Positions 36,684-46,313 of a DNA stretch of 64,000 nucleotides are shown in pieces. How positions within the stretch are numbered: position 1 is the stretch's first letter; each line of letters starts with the position of its first letter. Source of the stretch: Rhizobium rhizogenes NBRC 13257 (GTDB taxonomy: Bacteria > Pseudomonadota > Alphaproteobacteria > Rhizobiales > Rhizobiaceae); assembly GCF_000696095.1 (NCBI RefSeq), contig NZ_BAYX01000005.1, positions 186,001 to 250,000 of the forward strand, read 5' to 3'. A model generated the notes under the pieces. The model was not told the DNA's origin and did no database searches. It saw only the letters and a list, made by a program, of their open reading frames with translations. The translations under genes were made by a program, and so were the position numbers.

Positions 36684-37563
36684 GGACGATCTCCCGATGC
36701 TTCTGGAGCCTCTTGCCATAGGCTTGGCTGACTCGGTCGAAGATGACGGCGATGCCGACGATGGCAAGGCCGTTGAACATTCCCAAGGTGAAGTACTGGT
36801 TGGCGATCGCCTTCAGGACGGGCTGGCCGAGGCCCTGCACGCCGATCATCGAGGCGACGACGACCATGGCAAGGGCCATCATGATGGTCTGGTTGATGCC
36901 GGCCATGATGGTTGGTAGCGCGAGCGGCAGCTGGACCTTGAAGAGCTTTTGAGCGTTCGAGGTTCCAAATGCGTCCGCGGCCTCCAGCACGTCCTTGTCG
37001 ACAAGCCGGATGCCGAGGTCGGTCAATCTGATCATGGGCGGGATGGCATAGATGACGACGGCGATCAGGCCCGGGACCTTGCCGATCCCGAGCAGCATGA
37101 CGACCGGGATCAAGTAAACGAAGCTCGGCATGGTCTGCATCACGTCGAGGATAGGATTGATGATCCTTTGAACCGTGTTGGAGCGTGCCATCAGGATTCC
37201 GATCGGAATGCCGATGGCAATCGACAGGATGGTGCAGACGAAGATCATCGAGACCGTCCGCATGGTGTCGTCCCACATGTCGAAATAGCCGATCAGCAGC
37301 AGAATGACGAGACAGCTGAATACGATCTTCAGGCTGCGGGTCGCAAACCAGGCGATCACAAGAATGATGAGAGTAATGATTGGCCACGGCGTCTGCGTCA
37401 TGAAGCGATCGGCGGCGATGAGAAAGCGTTGCAGCGGTGAAAACAGGCTTTCGATCGTGTCGCCATAAGCGCGTGTGAAGCCGCGGAAACCGTCGTCTAT
37501 CGCCTTCTTTAGATTCCGCAGCGCGTCATCGTCCATGTGAGGAAATTTATAAAACCATTCCAT
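36676..37563 (-). CDS. proW: Glycine betaine/proline betaine ABC transporter permease
   Basis: A 295-aa membrane protein of the ProW family with about six to seven spans. The central TMQTMPSFVYLIP-like segment (MQTMPSFVYLIPVVMLLGI) and the cytoplasmic loop EAADAFGTSNAQKLFKVQLP are characteristic. It lies 99 bp downstream of the binding-protein gene, with a stable hairpin in between, and overlaps ProV. It forms the channel of the onium importer. Confidence 0.94.
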   Translation of the reverse strand: MEWFYKFPHMDDDALRNLKKAIDDGFRGFTRAYGDTIESLFSPLQRFLIAADRFMTQTPWPIITLIILVIAWFATRSLKIVFSCLVILLLIGYFDMWDDTMRTVSMIFVCTILSIAIGIPIGILMARSNTVQRIINPILDVMQTMPSFVYLIPVVMLLGIGKVPGLIAVVIYAIPPMIRLTDLGIRLVDKDVLEAADAFGTSNAQKLFKVQLPLALPTIMAGINQTIMMALAMVVVASMIGVQGLGQPVLKAIANQYFTLGMFNGLAIVGIAVIFDRVSQAYGKRLQKHREIVHG

Positions 37564-37629
37564 TCGGTTCCCCTTCTTCGTGCAAGAAGCCGTGGCTCAA
37601 GTCTTTTTGATTTTGTCGGCTGCTGAGAG

Positions 37630-37651
37630 GCGGTGCGCTTTCGCGCACCGC
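37630..37651. promoter_or_regulatory. Intergenic hairpin between ProX and ProW genes
   Basis: GCGGTGCGC (37630-37638) and GCGCACCGC (37643-37651) form a 9-bp GC-rich stem with a 4-nt loop, read as GAAA on the transcribed strand. It lies 12 bp after the ProX stop. Such hairpins often protect the binding-protein message and lower expression of the permease genes. Confidence 0.55.
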
Positions 37652-37662
37652 AGGATAGGAGT

Positions 37663-38664
37663 TTACAGGGCAGCTTCGATCTTCTTGGCTGCTTCTGGCG
37701 AAACCCATTTCGTCCATACGTCCTTGTTTTCCTTCAGGAAGTGCTTGGCACCATCTTCGCCGCTTGCCTGATTGTCGGTCATCCAGGCCATCAGCTTGTT
37801 GACGGTCTCGTTACTCCAGGAGCGCTTCGCGAGGTAGTCCATGACTTCGGGGCCGGCCTTTTCAGAAAAGGGCTTGGCCGTGAGGGTCACGATCTTGTCG
37901 ATCGGCCATGCATTCGGCTTCGGGTCCGGGCAATCGGCAACCGTGTTGCAGCGCTTCCACTCCGCGGCGTCAGCAGGAACGCCTGCCTCCAGCTTCACCA
38001 TGGGATACTTGCCGAGCAGAGCGGTGGGCGCCCAGTAGTAGCCTACCCATGCCTTTTTGCTTTCATAAGCCTTGGCGATGGAGCCGTCGAGACCGGCGGC
38101 CGACCCTGTGTCCACCAGCGTGAAGCCGGCTTTTTCCGCGCCGAAGGCTTTATAGAGCTGCGAGGTGACGACAGTTCCGCCCCAACCTTGAGGGCCGTTG
38201 AAGATAGCACCCTTTGACGGATCTTCGGGATCCGGGAAGAGCTCCGGATGCTTCAGGAGGTCGGGGATGGTCTTGATGTCGGGATGGGCGTCCGCGAGGT
38301 ACTTCGGGATCCACCAGCCCTGATTGCCGCCGTCCGGTAGTGGGGAGCCGACCGCAACGATCTTGCCTTCTTCCGTTCCCTTCTTCACGACGTCTGGGAG
38401 CAGGTCGACCCATGCTTCCGGCGCGATGTCCGGCTGACCCTTTTCCGCCATGGAGGTGATTGTCGGAACGGTGTCGCCGACAGTGATCTCTGCCTGGCAG
38501 CCGTAACCTTCGTTCAGAATGATCTTGTCGAGATTGGAAAGGACCTCGGCGCTCTGCCAATTCATGCTGGCGATAGTGACGCTGCCGCATTCGGCGGCGC
38601 TGGCAAAGGAAGCTCCTCCGAGGAGGCCGGATATCAAGATTGTGGACGCAAGCAATTTTTTCAT
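37663..38664 (-). CDS. proX: Glycine betaine/proline betaine ABC transporter substrate-binding protein
   Basis: A 333-aa periplasmic OpuAC-family receptor. MKKLLASTILISGLLGGAS followed by FASAAEC is the signal peptide; ATG 38664 is chosen for it. The mature protein begins CGSVTIASMNWQSAEVLS, a hallmark of ProX-like receptors, and is rich in tryptophans (WW, GWGG, WVGYYW) that form the aromatic cage for quaternary ammonium groups. It also may accept sulfonium compounds. The neighbouring demethylase and DddQ-like lyase suggest that imported onium compounds are used as food rather than only as osmoprotectants. Confidence 0.93.
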   Translation of the reverse strand: MKKLLASTILISGLLGGASFASAAECGSVTIASMNWQSAEVLSNLDKIILNEGYGCQAEITVGDTVPTITSMAEKGQPDIAPEAWVDLLPDVVKKGTEEGKIVAVGSPLPDGGNQGWWIPKYLADAHPDIKTIPDLLKHPELFPDPEDPSKGAIFNGPQGWGGTVVTSQLYKAFGAEKAGFTLVDTGSAAGLDGSIAKAYESKKAWVGYYWAPTALLGKYPMVKLEAGVPADAAEWKRCNTVADCPDPKPNAWPIDKIVTLTAKPFSEKAGPEVMDYLAKRSWSNETVNKLMAWMTDNQASGEDGAKHFLKENKDVWTKWVSPEAAKKIEAAL

Positions 38665-38732
38665 TCTCGTTCCCTTTATTGTGCGGCCCTTAGAACTGAG
38701 TGGGGCGCCGCAGAACACCCACTCAACGGTTG

Positions 38733-39527
38733 TCAGGAAGCATCTCCCATACTTACCGATTTCTTGAATGCTGCCGATAGCCCGTTCGCGACGGAAGCGT
38801 CGAATCCTGCGGCACGCATGCCTTCAATGGCCGCCGCGGTGGTGCCACGGTAGTCGAGAAAGGCTTTAACAATGTCGTCGGGACAGTCCTCGCGGTGCTC
38901 GATCAGACGGCCGGCGCCTGCCAGCACCGTCGTGACCGCCCGCCGGGCGATCTTTTCGGACAACCCATAGGCAATCGCGTCGCGCATCATCGCTGATGCC
39001 AGCAAGGCGGGAAAGGCAGGCCCGGACCCGGAAAGGCCGGTCAGATAATCGATATCCGCCTCGCTTGTGACCTCGTCCTGCGATCCGCATGTGTCGAAGA
39101 TGGCTCGGACGGTGGCGCGGTCATCGTCACCGACCTCATTTGAGGCGATCCAGGGCGTATAGGATTTGCCGACTTCGGCGCCGGCGTTCGGAAGAGAACG
39201 GATCACGCGGCCCGTATTGTGCCGGTCGGACAGCGCGCCCAGGCGGATACCCGCCATGACGGAGATGACGAGCTTACCCCGGACGTCGACCGTCAGGCCA
39301 CTCCAGTCGGCCGGCCGGACGGAGAGAATGATCACATCCGATCGGTCGGCAAGGGCTTGGCTGTCGGTCGTCCAGAAAGCATCTGCAAAACGTTGCGGCT
39401 GCTCTATGCGATAGGAGAGCGAGAGCCTGTGCGGCTCAACCAGGCCCGCATCTAGAAGCGAGCCGGCGATGGCTCCGCCAAGCCAGCCGCCACCGCCAAT
39501 TATGCCAATTCCCAAGGAGCCGACCAT
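38733..39527 (-). CDS. Pyrroline-5-carboxylate reductase family protein (ProC-like)
   Basis: A 264-aa NAD(P)-dependent enzyme. The N-terminus IGIIGGGGWLGGAIA is the dinucleotide fold; YLTGLSGSGPAF (near residue 165) is the ProC dimer and substrate loop. It is a little short and divergent from housekeeping ProC, so it may reduce another cyclic imine. It is located between the binding protein and the TetR regulator on the same strand. Near a putative N-methylproline or dimethylglycine demethylase, a role in proline or methylproline breakdown is a reasonable inference. Confidence 0.82.
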   Translation of the reverse strand: MVGSLGIGIIGGGGWLGGAIAGSLLDAGLVEPHRLSLSYRIEQPQRFADAFWTTDSQALADRSDVIILSVRPADWSGLTVDVRGKLVISVMAGIRLGALSDRHNTGRVIRSLPNAGAEVGKSYTPWIASNEVGDDDRATVRAIFDTCGSQDEVTSEADIDYLTGLSGSGPAFPALLASAMMRDAIAYGLSEKIARRAVTTVLAGAGRLIEHREDCPDDIVKAFLDYRGTTAAAIEGMRAAGFDASVANGLSAAFKKSVSMGDAS

Positions 39528-39540
39528 ATCTGCGCCCCTT

Positions 39541-40170
39541 CTAGTCAGGCCTATAGCCGTGCCGGGAAAAGAAGCGATCGAGCTCCCTCTGCTGCGGCTC
39601 CTGACCGGTGAAAATCGCGATATATTCGTGAATCCGCTTCATGCGGACGGCGAGGTCCTCCTGCGTCTGCATGGAGATATAGCCGATCTGCACTAGGTAG
39701 GTCGTTCGCGCCCTCACATCGGCGTTGATCTCGGAGTTGCCGAAGCGAATGAACATGCGCTTCAGGGCTTCGATGCGGGTCTGATCGGCCTCGCGGACCT
39801 GTTCGAGGATTTCGCCTGATTGCAGCGCCCAGCTGCGGACTGCAAATTCGAATTTCGCATCAAACAGCTCGTTGTTGAGCCAGCAATCGAAGACATTGAG
39901 CATCGCCTCGGCCAGCGATTCCGCATAGGCCTCCGTCTGCTTGACGATACCGCCGGTATTCTTGTCGCGCCACCGCGTAACGAGCGCGGCCAGTAGTTCC
40001 TCGCGATCCTTGAAGAACCAGTAGAAGCTTGTTCGTGAGAGATTGAGCTTTTTCGCGAGAGGGAGGATTTTTACCGAATCTATGCCGGAATCGAGCATGG
40101 AGTGGTAGGCGGCCTCAAGCCACCCTTCCTGCGATCCTCGCCAACCGGTGTCGTTCAACGTCTGATCCAT
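39541..40170 (-). CDS. TetR family transcriptional regulator
   Basis: A 209-aa repressor. The N-terminal DNA-binding helices are visible as VKILPLAKKLNLSRTSFYWFF with KDREELLAAL. The C-terminal ligand domain is not assignable. It is divergent from the demethylase gene and lies 13 bp before the ProC-like gene on its own strand. Two related sites in the 146-bp divergent region are its likely operators. It probably responds to an imported onium compound or breakdown product. Confidence 0.9.
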   Translation of the reverse strand: MDQTLNDTGWRGSQEGWLEAAYHSMLDSGIDSVKILPLAKKLNLSRTSFYWFFKDREELLAALVTRWRDKNTGGIVKQTEAYAESLAEAMLNVFDCWLNNELFDAKFEFAVRSWALQSGEILEQVREADQTRIEALKRMFIRFGNSEINADVRARTTYLVQIGYISMQTQEDLAVRMKRIHEYIAIFTGQEPQQRELDRFFSRHGYRPD

Positions 40171-40212
40171 AGCTGACTTCGTAACAAATTGTCAGCGGTC
40201 GCACAACGCGAA

Positions 40213-40228
40213 TGTACAGAAGTGTCTA
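40213..40228. promoter_or_regulatory. Candidate TetR operator A
   Basis: TGTACAGAAGTGTCTA at 40213-40228 matches, at 13 of 16 positions, the reverse complement of 40255-40270 (TGTACACATGTGTCAA). Both lie between the divergent TetR and demethylase genes, as expected for operators that control both. Confidence 0.5.
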
Positions 40229-40254
40229 TAGGAATGACGTATCTGTTTTCGTCG

Positions 40255-40283
40255 TTGACACATGTGTACATTGCACCTAGCGT
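40255..40283 (+). promoter_or_regulatory. Promoter with overlapping TetR operator B for the demethylase gene
   Basis: TTGACA (40255-40260) is a consensus -35. TAGCGT at 40278-40283, 17 bp later, is a weaker -10. The -35 overlaps the near-palindrome TTGACACATGTGTACA (40255-40270), so a bound TetR would block the promoter. Confidence 0.5.
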
Positions 40284-40316
40284 CGGCTCCGGCGTTTTTT
40301 ATTCCGGAGCATGGCC

Positions 40317-42353
40317 ATGTCGAACGATCCCCTCCTTCAGCCCTATAAACTCAAGCATCTGACCCTGCGGAACCGCATTATCGTGACCTCCCACGAGCCG
40401 GCCTATCCGGAGGACGGCATGCCGAAGGGACGTTATCGCGCCTACACCGTCGAGCGGGCAAAGGGCGGCGTGGCGCTGACGATGACAGCGGGATCGGCTG
40501 CAGTCTCGCGAGACAGTCCTCCGGTCTTCAACAACCTCCTTGCCTACAAGGACGAGATCGTTCCGTGGATCAGGGAAATGACGGATGCCGTCCACGAACA
40601 GGGCGCCGCGATCATGATCCAGCTCACCCACCTCGGCCGGCGTACGCGCTGGGACAAGGGCGACTGGCTTCCTGTTCTGGCGCCCTCCCATCATCGCGAG
40701 GCAGCGCACCGTGCCTTCCCGAAAAAATTGGAGGATTGGGACATCGAGCGCATCATCAAGGACTTTGCCGATGCGGCGGAGCGGATGAAGGCGGGCGGCA
40801 TGGACGGTGTGGAACTGGAAGCCTATGGCCACCTGATCGATCAGTTCATGTCTCCGGTCACCAACGAGCTCGACGGCCCCTATGGCGGCTCGCTCGAAAA
40901 CCGTATGCGTTTCTGTCTCGACGTCTTCTCGGCGATACGAAAACGGGTAGGGGACGATTTCATTCTCGGTGTTCGCTACACCGCCGACGAATGTCTTCCC
41001 GGCGGAACGGATAAGGCCGAAGGCATCGAAATCTCTAGGCGCCTGAAGGAAAGCGGCCTGATCGACTACCTGAACGTCATTCGCGGCCATATCGATACGG
41101 ATCCCGGCCTGACCGATGTCATTCCGATCCAGGGCATGGCCAGCGCTCCGCATCTCGATTTCGCCGGTGAAATCCGCGCGGCAACGAATTTCCCAACCTT
41201 CCATGCCGCCAAGATCCAGGATGTGGCAACGGCCCGTCATGCCATCGCGGCGGGCAAGGTCGACATGGTCGGCATGACCCGCGCCCATATGACGGACCCG
41301 CATATTATCCGAAAGATCATGGAAAAGCGGGAAGACGACATCCGCCCCTGCGTCGGCGCCAACTACTGTCTTGACCGCATCTACCAGGGCGGTCTGGCGT
41401 TCTGCATTCATAATGCGGCGACCGGTCGCGAAGAGACCATGCCGCATGTCATTGCGAAGGCTGAGATTCGCAAGAAGGTCGTCATCGTGGGCGCCGGTCC
41501 GGCAGGTCTGGAGGCCGCTCGCGTTTCCGCCGAGCGCGGCCATGAGGTCGTCGTATTGGAGGCCGCCAACAACGCTGGCGGGCAGATCCGGTTGACGGCT
41601 CAGAGCGAGCGCCGCCGCGAAATGATCGGCATCATCGATTGGCGGATGAGCCAATGCGAAAAGCATGGCGTCGTCTTTCGCTTCAATACCTGGGCGGATG
41701 CCGAAACGATTGCGGCCGAAAATGCTGACGTCGTCATTGTCGCCACCGGCGGCCTGCCGCATACCGAGGTGCTGTCGAAGGGCGACGAATTCGTCGTTTC
41801 CTCCTGGGACATCATCTCAGGCGACGTGAAGCCGGGAAGCAATGTCCTGGTCTTCGACGACGCCGGCGATCATGCCGGTCTTCAGGCCGCGGAATTTCTC
41901 GCCAAAGCCGGCGCGAAGGTCGAGATCATGACGCCGGATCGCTCCTTTGCTCCGGAAGTCATGGCGATGAACCTGGTGCCGTATATGCGCTCCTTACAGA
42001 AGCAGGATGTGACCTTCACCGTCACCTACCGGCTGGAAGCGGTCGAGAAGAGCGGCAACCAGCTGGTGGCCCATGTCGGCAGCGATTACGGCGGGGTTTC
42101 CAAGCAGCGCAGCTTTGATCAGATCGTCATCAATCACGGGACCATCCCGCTTGATGAACTCTATTTCGAACTGAAGCCTCTTTCGAGCAACCTTGGCGAA
42201 ATCTCGCACGACGAGCTTCTAGATGGCCGGCCTCAGTCTGTGGTTCGCAATACCAATGGAAAATTCCAGTTATTCCGCATCGGCGATGCCGTCGCCGCGC
42301 GAAACACGCATGCCGCCATCTATGACGGGCTGCGTATCGCGAAAGACATTTGA
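40317..42353 (+). CDS. TMADH-like N-demethylase (DgcA/StcD family)
   Basis: A 678-aa enzyme with an Old Yellow Enzyme FMN barrel (about 1-370), a 4Fe-4S segment and a C-terminal FAD/NAD domain (VVIVGAGPAGLEAAR near 389). This is the layout of trimethylamine dehydrogenase. Sequence character (RPCVGANYCLDRIYQGG then FCIHNAATGRE) matches the dimethylglycine demethylase DgcA and N-methylproline demethylase StcD group. Cys345, Cys351 and Cys363 are present but the equivalent of TMADH Cys348 is Ala348, which I believe is typical of this group. ATG 40317 is chosen because GGAG lies 7 nt upstream; ATG 40311 is too close. It likely strips a methyl group from an N-methylated amino acid brought in by ProXWV. 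Confidence 0.85.
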   Translation: MSNDPLLQPYKLKHLTLRNRIIVTSHEPAYPEDGMPKGRYRAYTVERAKGGVALTMTAGSAAVSRDSPPVFNNLLAYKDEIVPWIREMTDAVHEQGAAIMIQLTHLGRRTRWDKGDWLPVLAPSHHREAAHRAFPKKLEDWDIERIIKDFADAAERMKAGGMDGVELEAYGHLIDQFMSPVTNELDGPYGGSLENRMRFCLDVFSAIRKRVGDDFILGVRYTADECLPGGTDKAEGIEISRRLKESGLIDYLNVIRGHIDTDPGLTDVIPIQGMASAPHLDFAGEIRAATNFPTFHAAKIQDVATARHAIAAGKVDMVGMTRAHMTDPHIIRKIMEKREDDIRPCVGANYCLDRIYQGGLAFCIHNAATGREETMPHVIAKAEIRKKVVIVGAGPAGLEAARVSAERGHEVVVLEAANNAGGQIRLTAQSERRREMIGIIDWRMSQCEKHGVVFRFNTWADAETIAAENADVVIVATGGLPHTEVLSKGDEFVVSSWDIISGDVKPGSNVLVFDDAGDHAGLQAAEFLAKAGAKVEIMTPDRSFAPEVMAMNLVPYMRSLQKQDVTFTVTYRLEAVEKSGNQLVAHVGSDYGGVSKQRSFDQIVINHGTIPLDELYFELKPLSSNLGEISHDELLDGRPQSVVRNTNGKFQLFRIGDAVAARNTHAAIYDGLRIAKDI

Positions 42354-42401
42354 TGGTGAGGGCGGACCGGTTCGTCGGTCCACGTTTCTGGAGGCAATGA
42401 T

Positions 42402-43004
42402 ATGATCGAACGCAGCGAGAACCTGCAATTTTTCGTGGATGCGGCATTTGCGGCGTTCGACCAATTCGCCAAGGCACCGGAGGCCCGCCGCTCCATCCCC
42501 CAGATTTTTACGCTCCTCAAGCACCCAGGCCTTGGACGGGAAGGGCCGGGGCGCCGTCTCCCTGTCTGCAAAAACCTTGACGAGGCGCTTTCCATCGATA
42601 CTTCAGAACCTGCGCTTCGGCGGTTGGTCGAATGTTTCAAGGGGATCGAGTCGAACCTTGAATGGCGCCAGCGGACCAAGCGTGACGGTACGGAAAGCCC
42701 AAATTTTGCCGATGGCCACGCCAACGCAATGATCATCGGTCCTGGCGGACTGGAGGAGCGAAGCGACCTATGGATTGGCGTCACTTTAATGGTGCCCCAT
42801 GTGCGTTATCCGGATCACGATCACGCGCCCGAGGAAGTCTACCTCGTCTTGTCTAAGGGGGAGTTCCAGCAAGGGGAGGGGGACTGGTTTTCTCCCGGTA
42901 TCGGCGGGTCGTTTTATAATGAGCCCGGAATCAAACACGCGATGAGATCGGTCGAGACAACGTTCCTCGCCTTCTGGGCGCTGTTGGCCGAAAGACCGCA
43001 CTGA
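42402..43004 (+). CDS. Cupin of the DddQ-type DMSP lyase family
   Basis: A 200-aa cupin, the length of DddQ. The metal and catalytic residues described for Ruegeria DddQ (His125, Glu129, Tyr131, His163) correspond, with a constant offset of 16, to His141, Glu145, Tyr147 and His179 here (DHDHAPEEVY and GIKHAMRS). The surrounding NAMIIGPGGLEERSDLWIGV is also family-typical. DddQ splits dimethylsulfoniopropionate (DMSP) to acrylate and dimethyl sulfide. The gene is 48 bp after the demethylase gene, likely in one transcript, and across from a ProXWV importer. DMSP or a related sulfonium or ammonium compound is the likely substrate, though soil members of the family are untested. Confidence 0.82.
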   Translation: MIERSENLQFFVDAAFAAFDQFAKAPEARRSIPQIFTLLKHPGLGREGPGRRLPVCKNLDEALSIDTSEPALRRLVECFKGIESNLEWRQRTKRDGTESPNFADGHANAMIIGPGGLEERSDLWIGVTLMVPHVRYPDHDHAPEEVYLVLSKGEFQQGEGDWFSPGIGGSFYNEPGIKHAMRSVETTFLAFWALLAERPH

Positions 43005-43077
43005 CTGGCCAAGGCCGAGAATAATCGAGAATAGTGCGACCACCGCCCCGGTCGGTGAGAGCCTTTGTTTGCGTCAG

Positions 43078-43971
43078 CTACCCACGATAGCGGAGGATGT
43101 CGACAAGCAAGGTCAGGGCAGGTGAAGAGTGCCTCCGGCTCGGATAGTAAAGGTGATAGCCGGGAAAATAGGGACACCAGTCCTCAAGAACCCGGGTAAG
43201 TCGCCCCTCAGCAACGTAGGGGAGCACCTGATCTTCCGGCATGTAGGCCACCCCCAGCCCGTCCAGGGCCGAATGCAGCCTCATACCGAGGTTGTTGAAG
43301 ACGAGCTGCCCTTCGCCACGCACCTTCACCTCTCGTCCGTCCTTCTCGAGACCCCAGGGAAAGAGCCCGCCATAGGTCGGAAGCCGCATATTGATGCAGC
43401 TATGCGCGGTGAGGTCCTGTGGCGTTTGCGGAGCAGGCCGCTTCTCGAAATAGGCCGGTGATCCGACGACCGCCATCCGCATCTCGGGACCGATGCACAC
43501 CGCGATCATGTCCTTTGCCACCTGTTCGCCCATGCGGACGCCGGCATCAAAGCCTTCGGCGACAATGTCGGTCAGGCCGTAGTCGACGATGATCTCGACG
43601 TTGATGTCGGGATAGTTCGGCAGAAACCGCTTGAGAACGGGCTGAAGCACGGAGATGGTCGGGTGCTCGCCAGCCGTGATGCGTATTGTGCCGGCCGGCT
43701 TCTCGCGCAACTCACTCAACGCCGCGAGCTCTGCTTCTATTTCATCGAACCTCGGCGCGACAGTTTGCAGCAGGCGTTCACCGGCGTCGGTTGGAGCCAC
43801 GCTGCGCGTCGTACGCGTGAGCAGGCGGAGCCCAAGCCGCTCCTCCAATGCTTTGATGGTCTGGCTCAGGGCGGATTGCGAAACCCCAAGCTTTGCTGCC
43901 GCCTTTGTGAAGCTACGCTCCTTTGCAACGGTGGCGAAAGCAGCGAGATCGTTGAAGTTTTCATGCGGCAT
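43078..43971 (-). CDS. LysR family transcriptional regulator
   Basis: A 297-aa regulator. The N-terminal winged helix (FATVAKERSFTKAAAKLGVS with QSALSQTIKALEERLG) is textbook LysR, followed by a periplasmic-binding-like effector domain. It is divergent from the aldo-keto reductase gene across 160 bp, the usual arrangement for a LysR regulator and its target. Its closest-looking relatives control small oxidoreductases; the inducer is unknown. Confidence 0.93.
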   Translation of the reverse strand: MPHENFNDLAAFATVAKERSFTKAAAKLGVSQSALSQTIKALEERLGLRLLTRTTRSVAPTDAGERLLQTVAPRFDEIEAELAALSELREKPAGTIRITAGEHPTISVLQPVLKRFLPNYPDINVEIIVDYGLTDIVAEGFDAGVRMGEQVAKDMIAVCIGPEMRMAVVGSPAYFEKRPAPQTPQDLTAHSCINMRLPTYGGLFPWGLEKDGREVKVRGEGQLVFNNLGMRLHSALDGLGVAYMPEDQVLPYVAEGRLTRVLEDWCPYFPGYHLYYPSRRHSSPALTLLVDILRYRG

Positions 43972-44104
43972 TGATTAGTCCATCTTATAGGAACATGCAG
44001 ATTATAACATCTAATCGCATGGCACCAGACACGTTAAATTCAGGCCAATCCGCAAAATGACGAAACGAATGGCGTTGCGGCGCATGGTTGTTGCTGATGG
44101 GTAG

Positions 44105-45121
<1,017 letters not shown>

Positions 45122-45181
45122 AGGTTGATGGCAAATGGGCACCTCCGGGCTGCACTCTGCCTGCATGGCTCTGTCGATGTT

Positions 45182-45215
45182 GCTCTCGTCAGCTTCTATC
45201 GAAGCTGACGAGAGC
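45182..45215. terminator. Perfect hairpin downstream of the aldo-keto reductase
   Basis: GCTCTCGTCAGCTTC (45182-45196) and GAAGCTGACGAGAGC (45201-45215) form a 15-bp perfect stem with a TATC loop, 60 bp past the reductase stop. No U-tract follows. It may terminate the reductase transcript or form in the leader of the esterase gene, whose start is 31 bp further on. Confidence 0.5.
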
Positions 45216-45245
45216 CGCGGTACGCAATCCAATGGAGACGCCGCC

Positions 45246-46217
45246 ATGCATGTGGAGCGTCACTCAAACGAAAGAGCATCCGCACATTTGCGCCCTGACA
45301 GCCGGATAGCCGACATGCTGGGCACTCCGGCATTTGCGGGTTTCGGTCGATTGCTGTTGCCGTGGGACAATCGTGCCTACGACGAGACGATGCGCCTTGG
45401 CGATATCGGCTCGCTTCTGCCCTATCACAGTCATGTGGATCCCATGAATGTCGTCTCCGCGCTCAATCGCATGATTGATGACGTGAATAAGGGCGAAACG
45501 ATATTCTACGATTTTTACACTGAGGCGCAGAAACGGGAAGATCCAACCAAAGAGAACACTAGCTTGTTCTTCTTTCGTGGCAAGCCGGGGGCGCCCTTCG
45601 CCGTTGTCTCTCCTGGCGGCGGGTTTGCCTATGTTGGTTCGGTTCACGAGGGCTTTCCTTATGCCTCGGAGATCAGCAGCCGCGGATACAATGTCTTTGT
45701 GCTGAGATATCGGGCCGGATATGGCGCCAGAGTCGCGACCGAGGACCTTGCGGGGGCCATCTCCTACATCTTCAAGAATGCCGGCGCTCTCGGTGTCGGC
45801 ATCAGGGACTATTCCCTGTGGGGCAGTTCGGCCGGAGCACGGATGGCGGCGGCGATCGGTTCGCATGGCGGCGCCGCTTTCGGGGCCGACGACCTTCCCA
45901 GACCATCGGCGGTCGTGACGGCTTACACTGGCCATTCAGACCATTCGTCCACGGAGCCTCCCACCTTTGGTGTCGTTGGCGAGCAAGACAGAATTGCGCC
46001 TCCATCCCTCATGAAAAGACGCATTGCGGCCCTGCGCCAAGCCGGTGCTGAGGTCGAGTATCATAAATACAAGGGTCTTGGTCACGGCTTTGGACCCGGC
46101 ATCGGCACCAGCGCCGAAGGATGGATCGCGGACGCTATCCGGTTCTGGGAACGTCACATGAAAAATAGCAGCCACCAATTGCGAAGAAACGCCATGGGCA
46201 AGTCGCGGATTGATTAG
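45246..46217 (+). CDS. Alpha/beta hydrolase, esterase/lipase-like
   Basis: A 323-aa enzyme. PGGGFAYVG (near 123-131) is the oxyanion-hole HGGG-like motif, GSSAG (193-197) holds the nucleophile Ser195, GEQDRIAP gives the acid and LGHGFGPG the histidine. ATG 45246 (MHVERHSNE) is chosen with GGAG about 8 nt upstream. No signal peptide is seen. It resembles BD-FAE/acetylesterase-type hydrolases; substrate is unknown. It stands between the aldo-keto reductase and the secreted hydrolase operon. Confidence 0.85.
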   Translation: MHVERHSNERASAHLRPDSRIADMLGTPAFAGFGRLLLPWDNRAYDETMRLGDIGSLLPYHSHVDPMNVVSALNRMIDDVNKGETIFYDFYTEAQKREDPTKENTSLFFFRGKPGAPFAVVSPGGGFAYVGSVHEGFPYASEISSRGYNVFVLRYRAGYGARVATEDLAGAISYIFKNAGALGVGIRDYSLWGSSAGARMAAAIGSHGGAAFGADDLPRPSAVVTAYTGHSDHSSTEPPTFGVVGEQDRIAPPSLMKRRIAALRQAGAEVEYHKYKGLGHGFGPGIGTSAEGWIADAIRFWERHMKNSSHQLRRNAMGKSRID

Positions 46218-46313
46218 CTCAACTTCTAGAGCCTATCAGACTTAGCTGTCTAATCAAAAAGTGACATTGTGTCTAGCGTTGGGGTCGTCTTGATTTGATA
46301 GAAGGACCCGACT

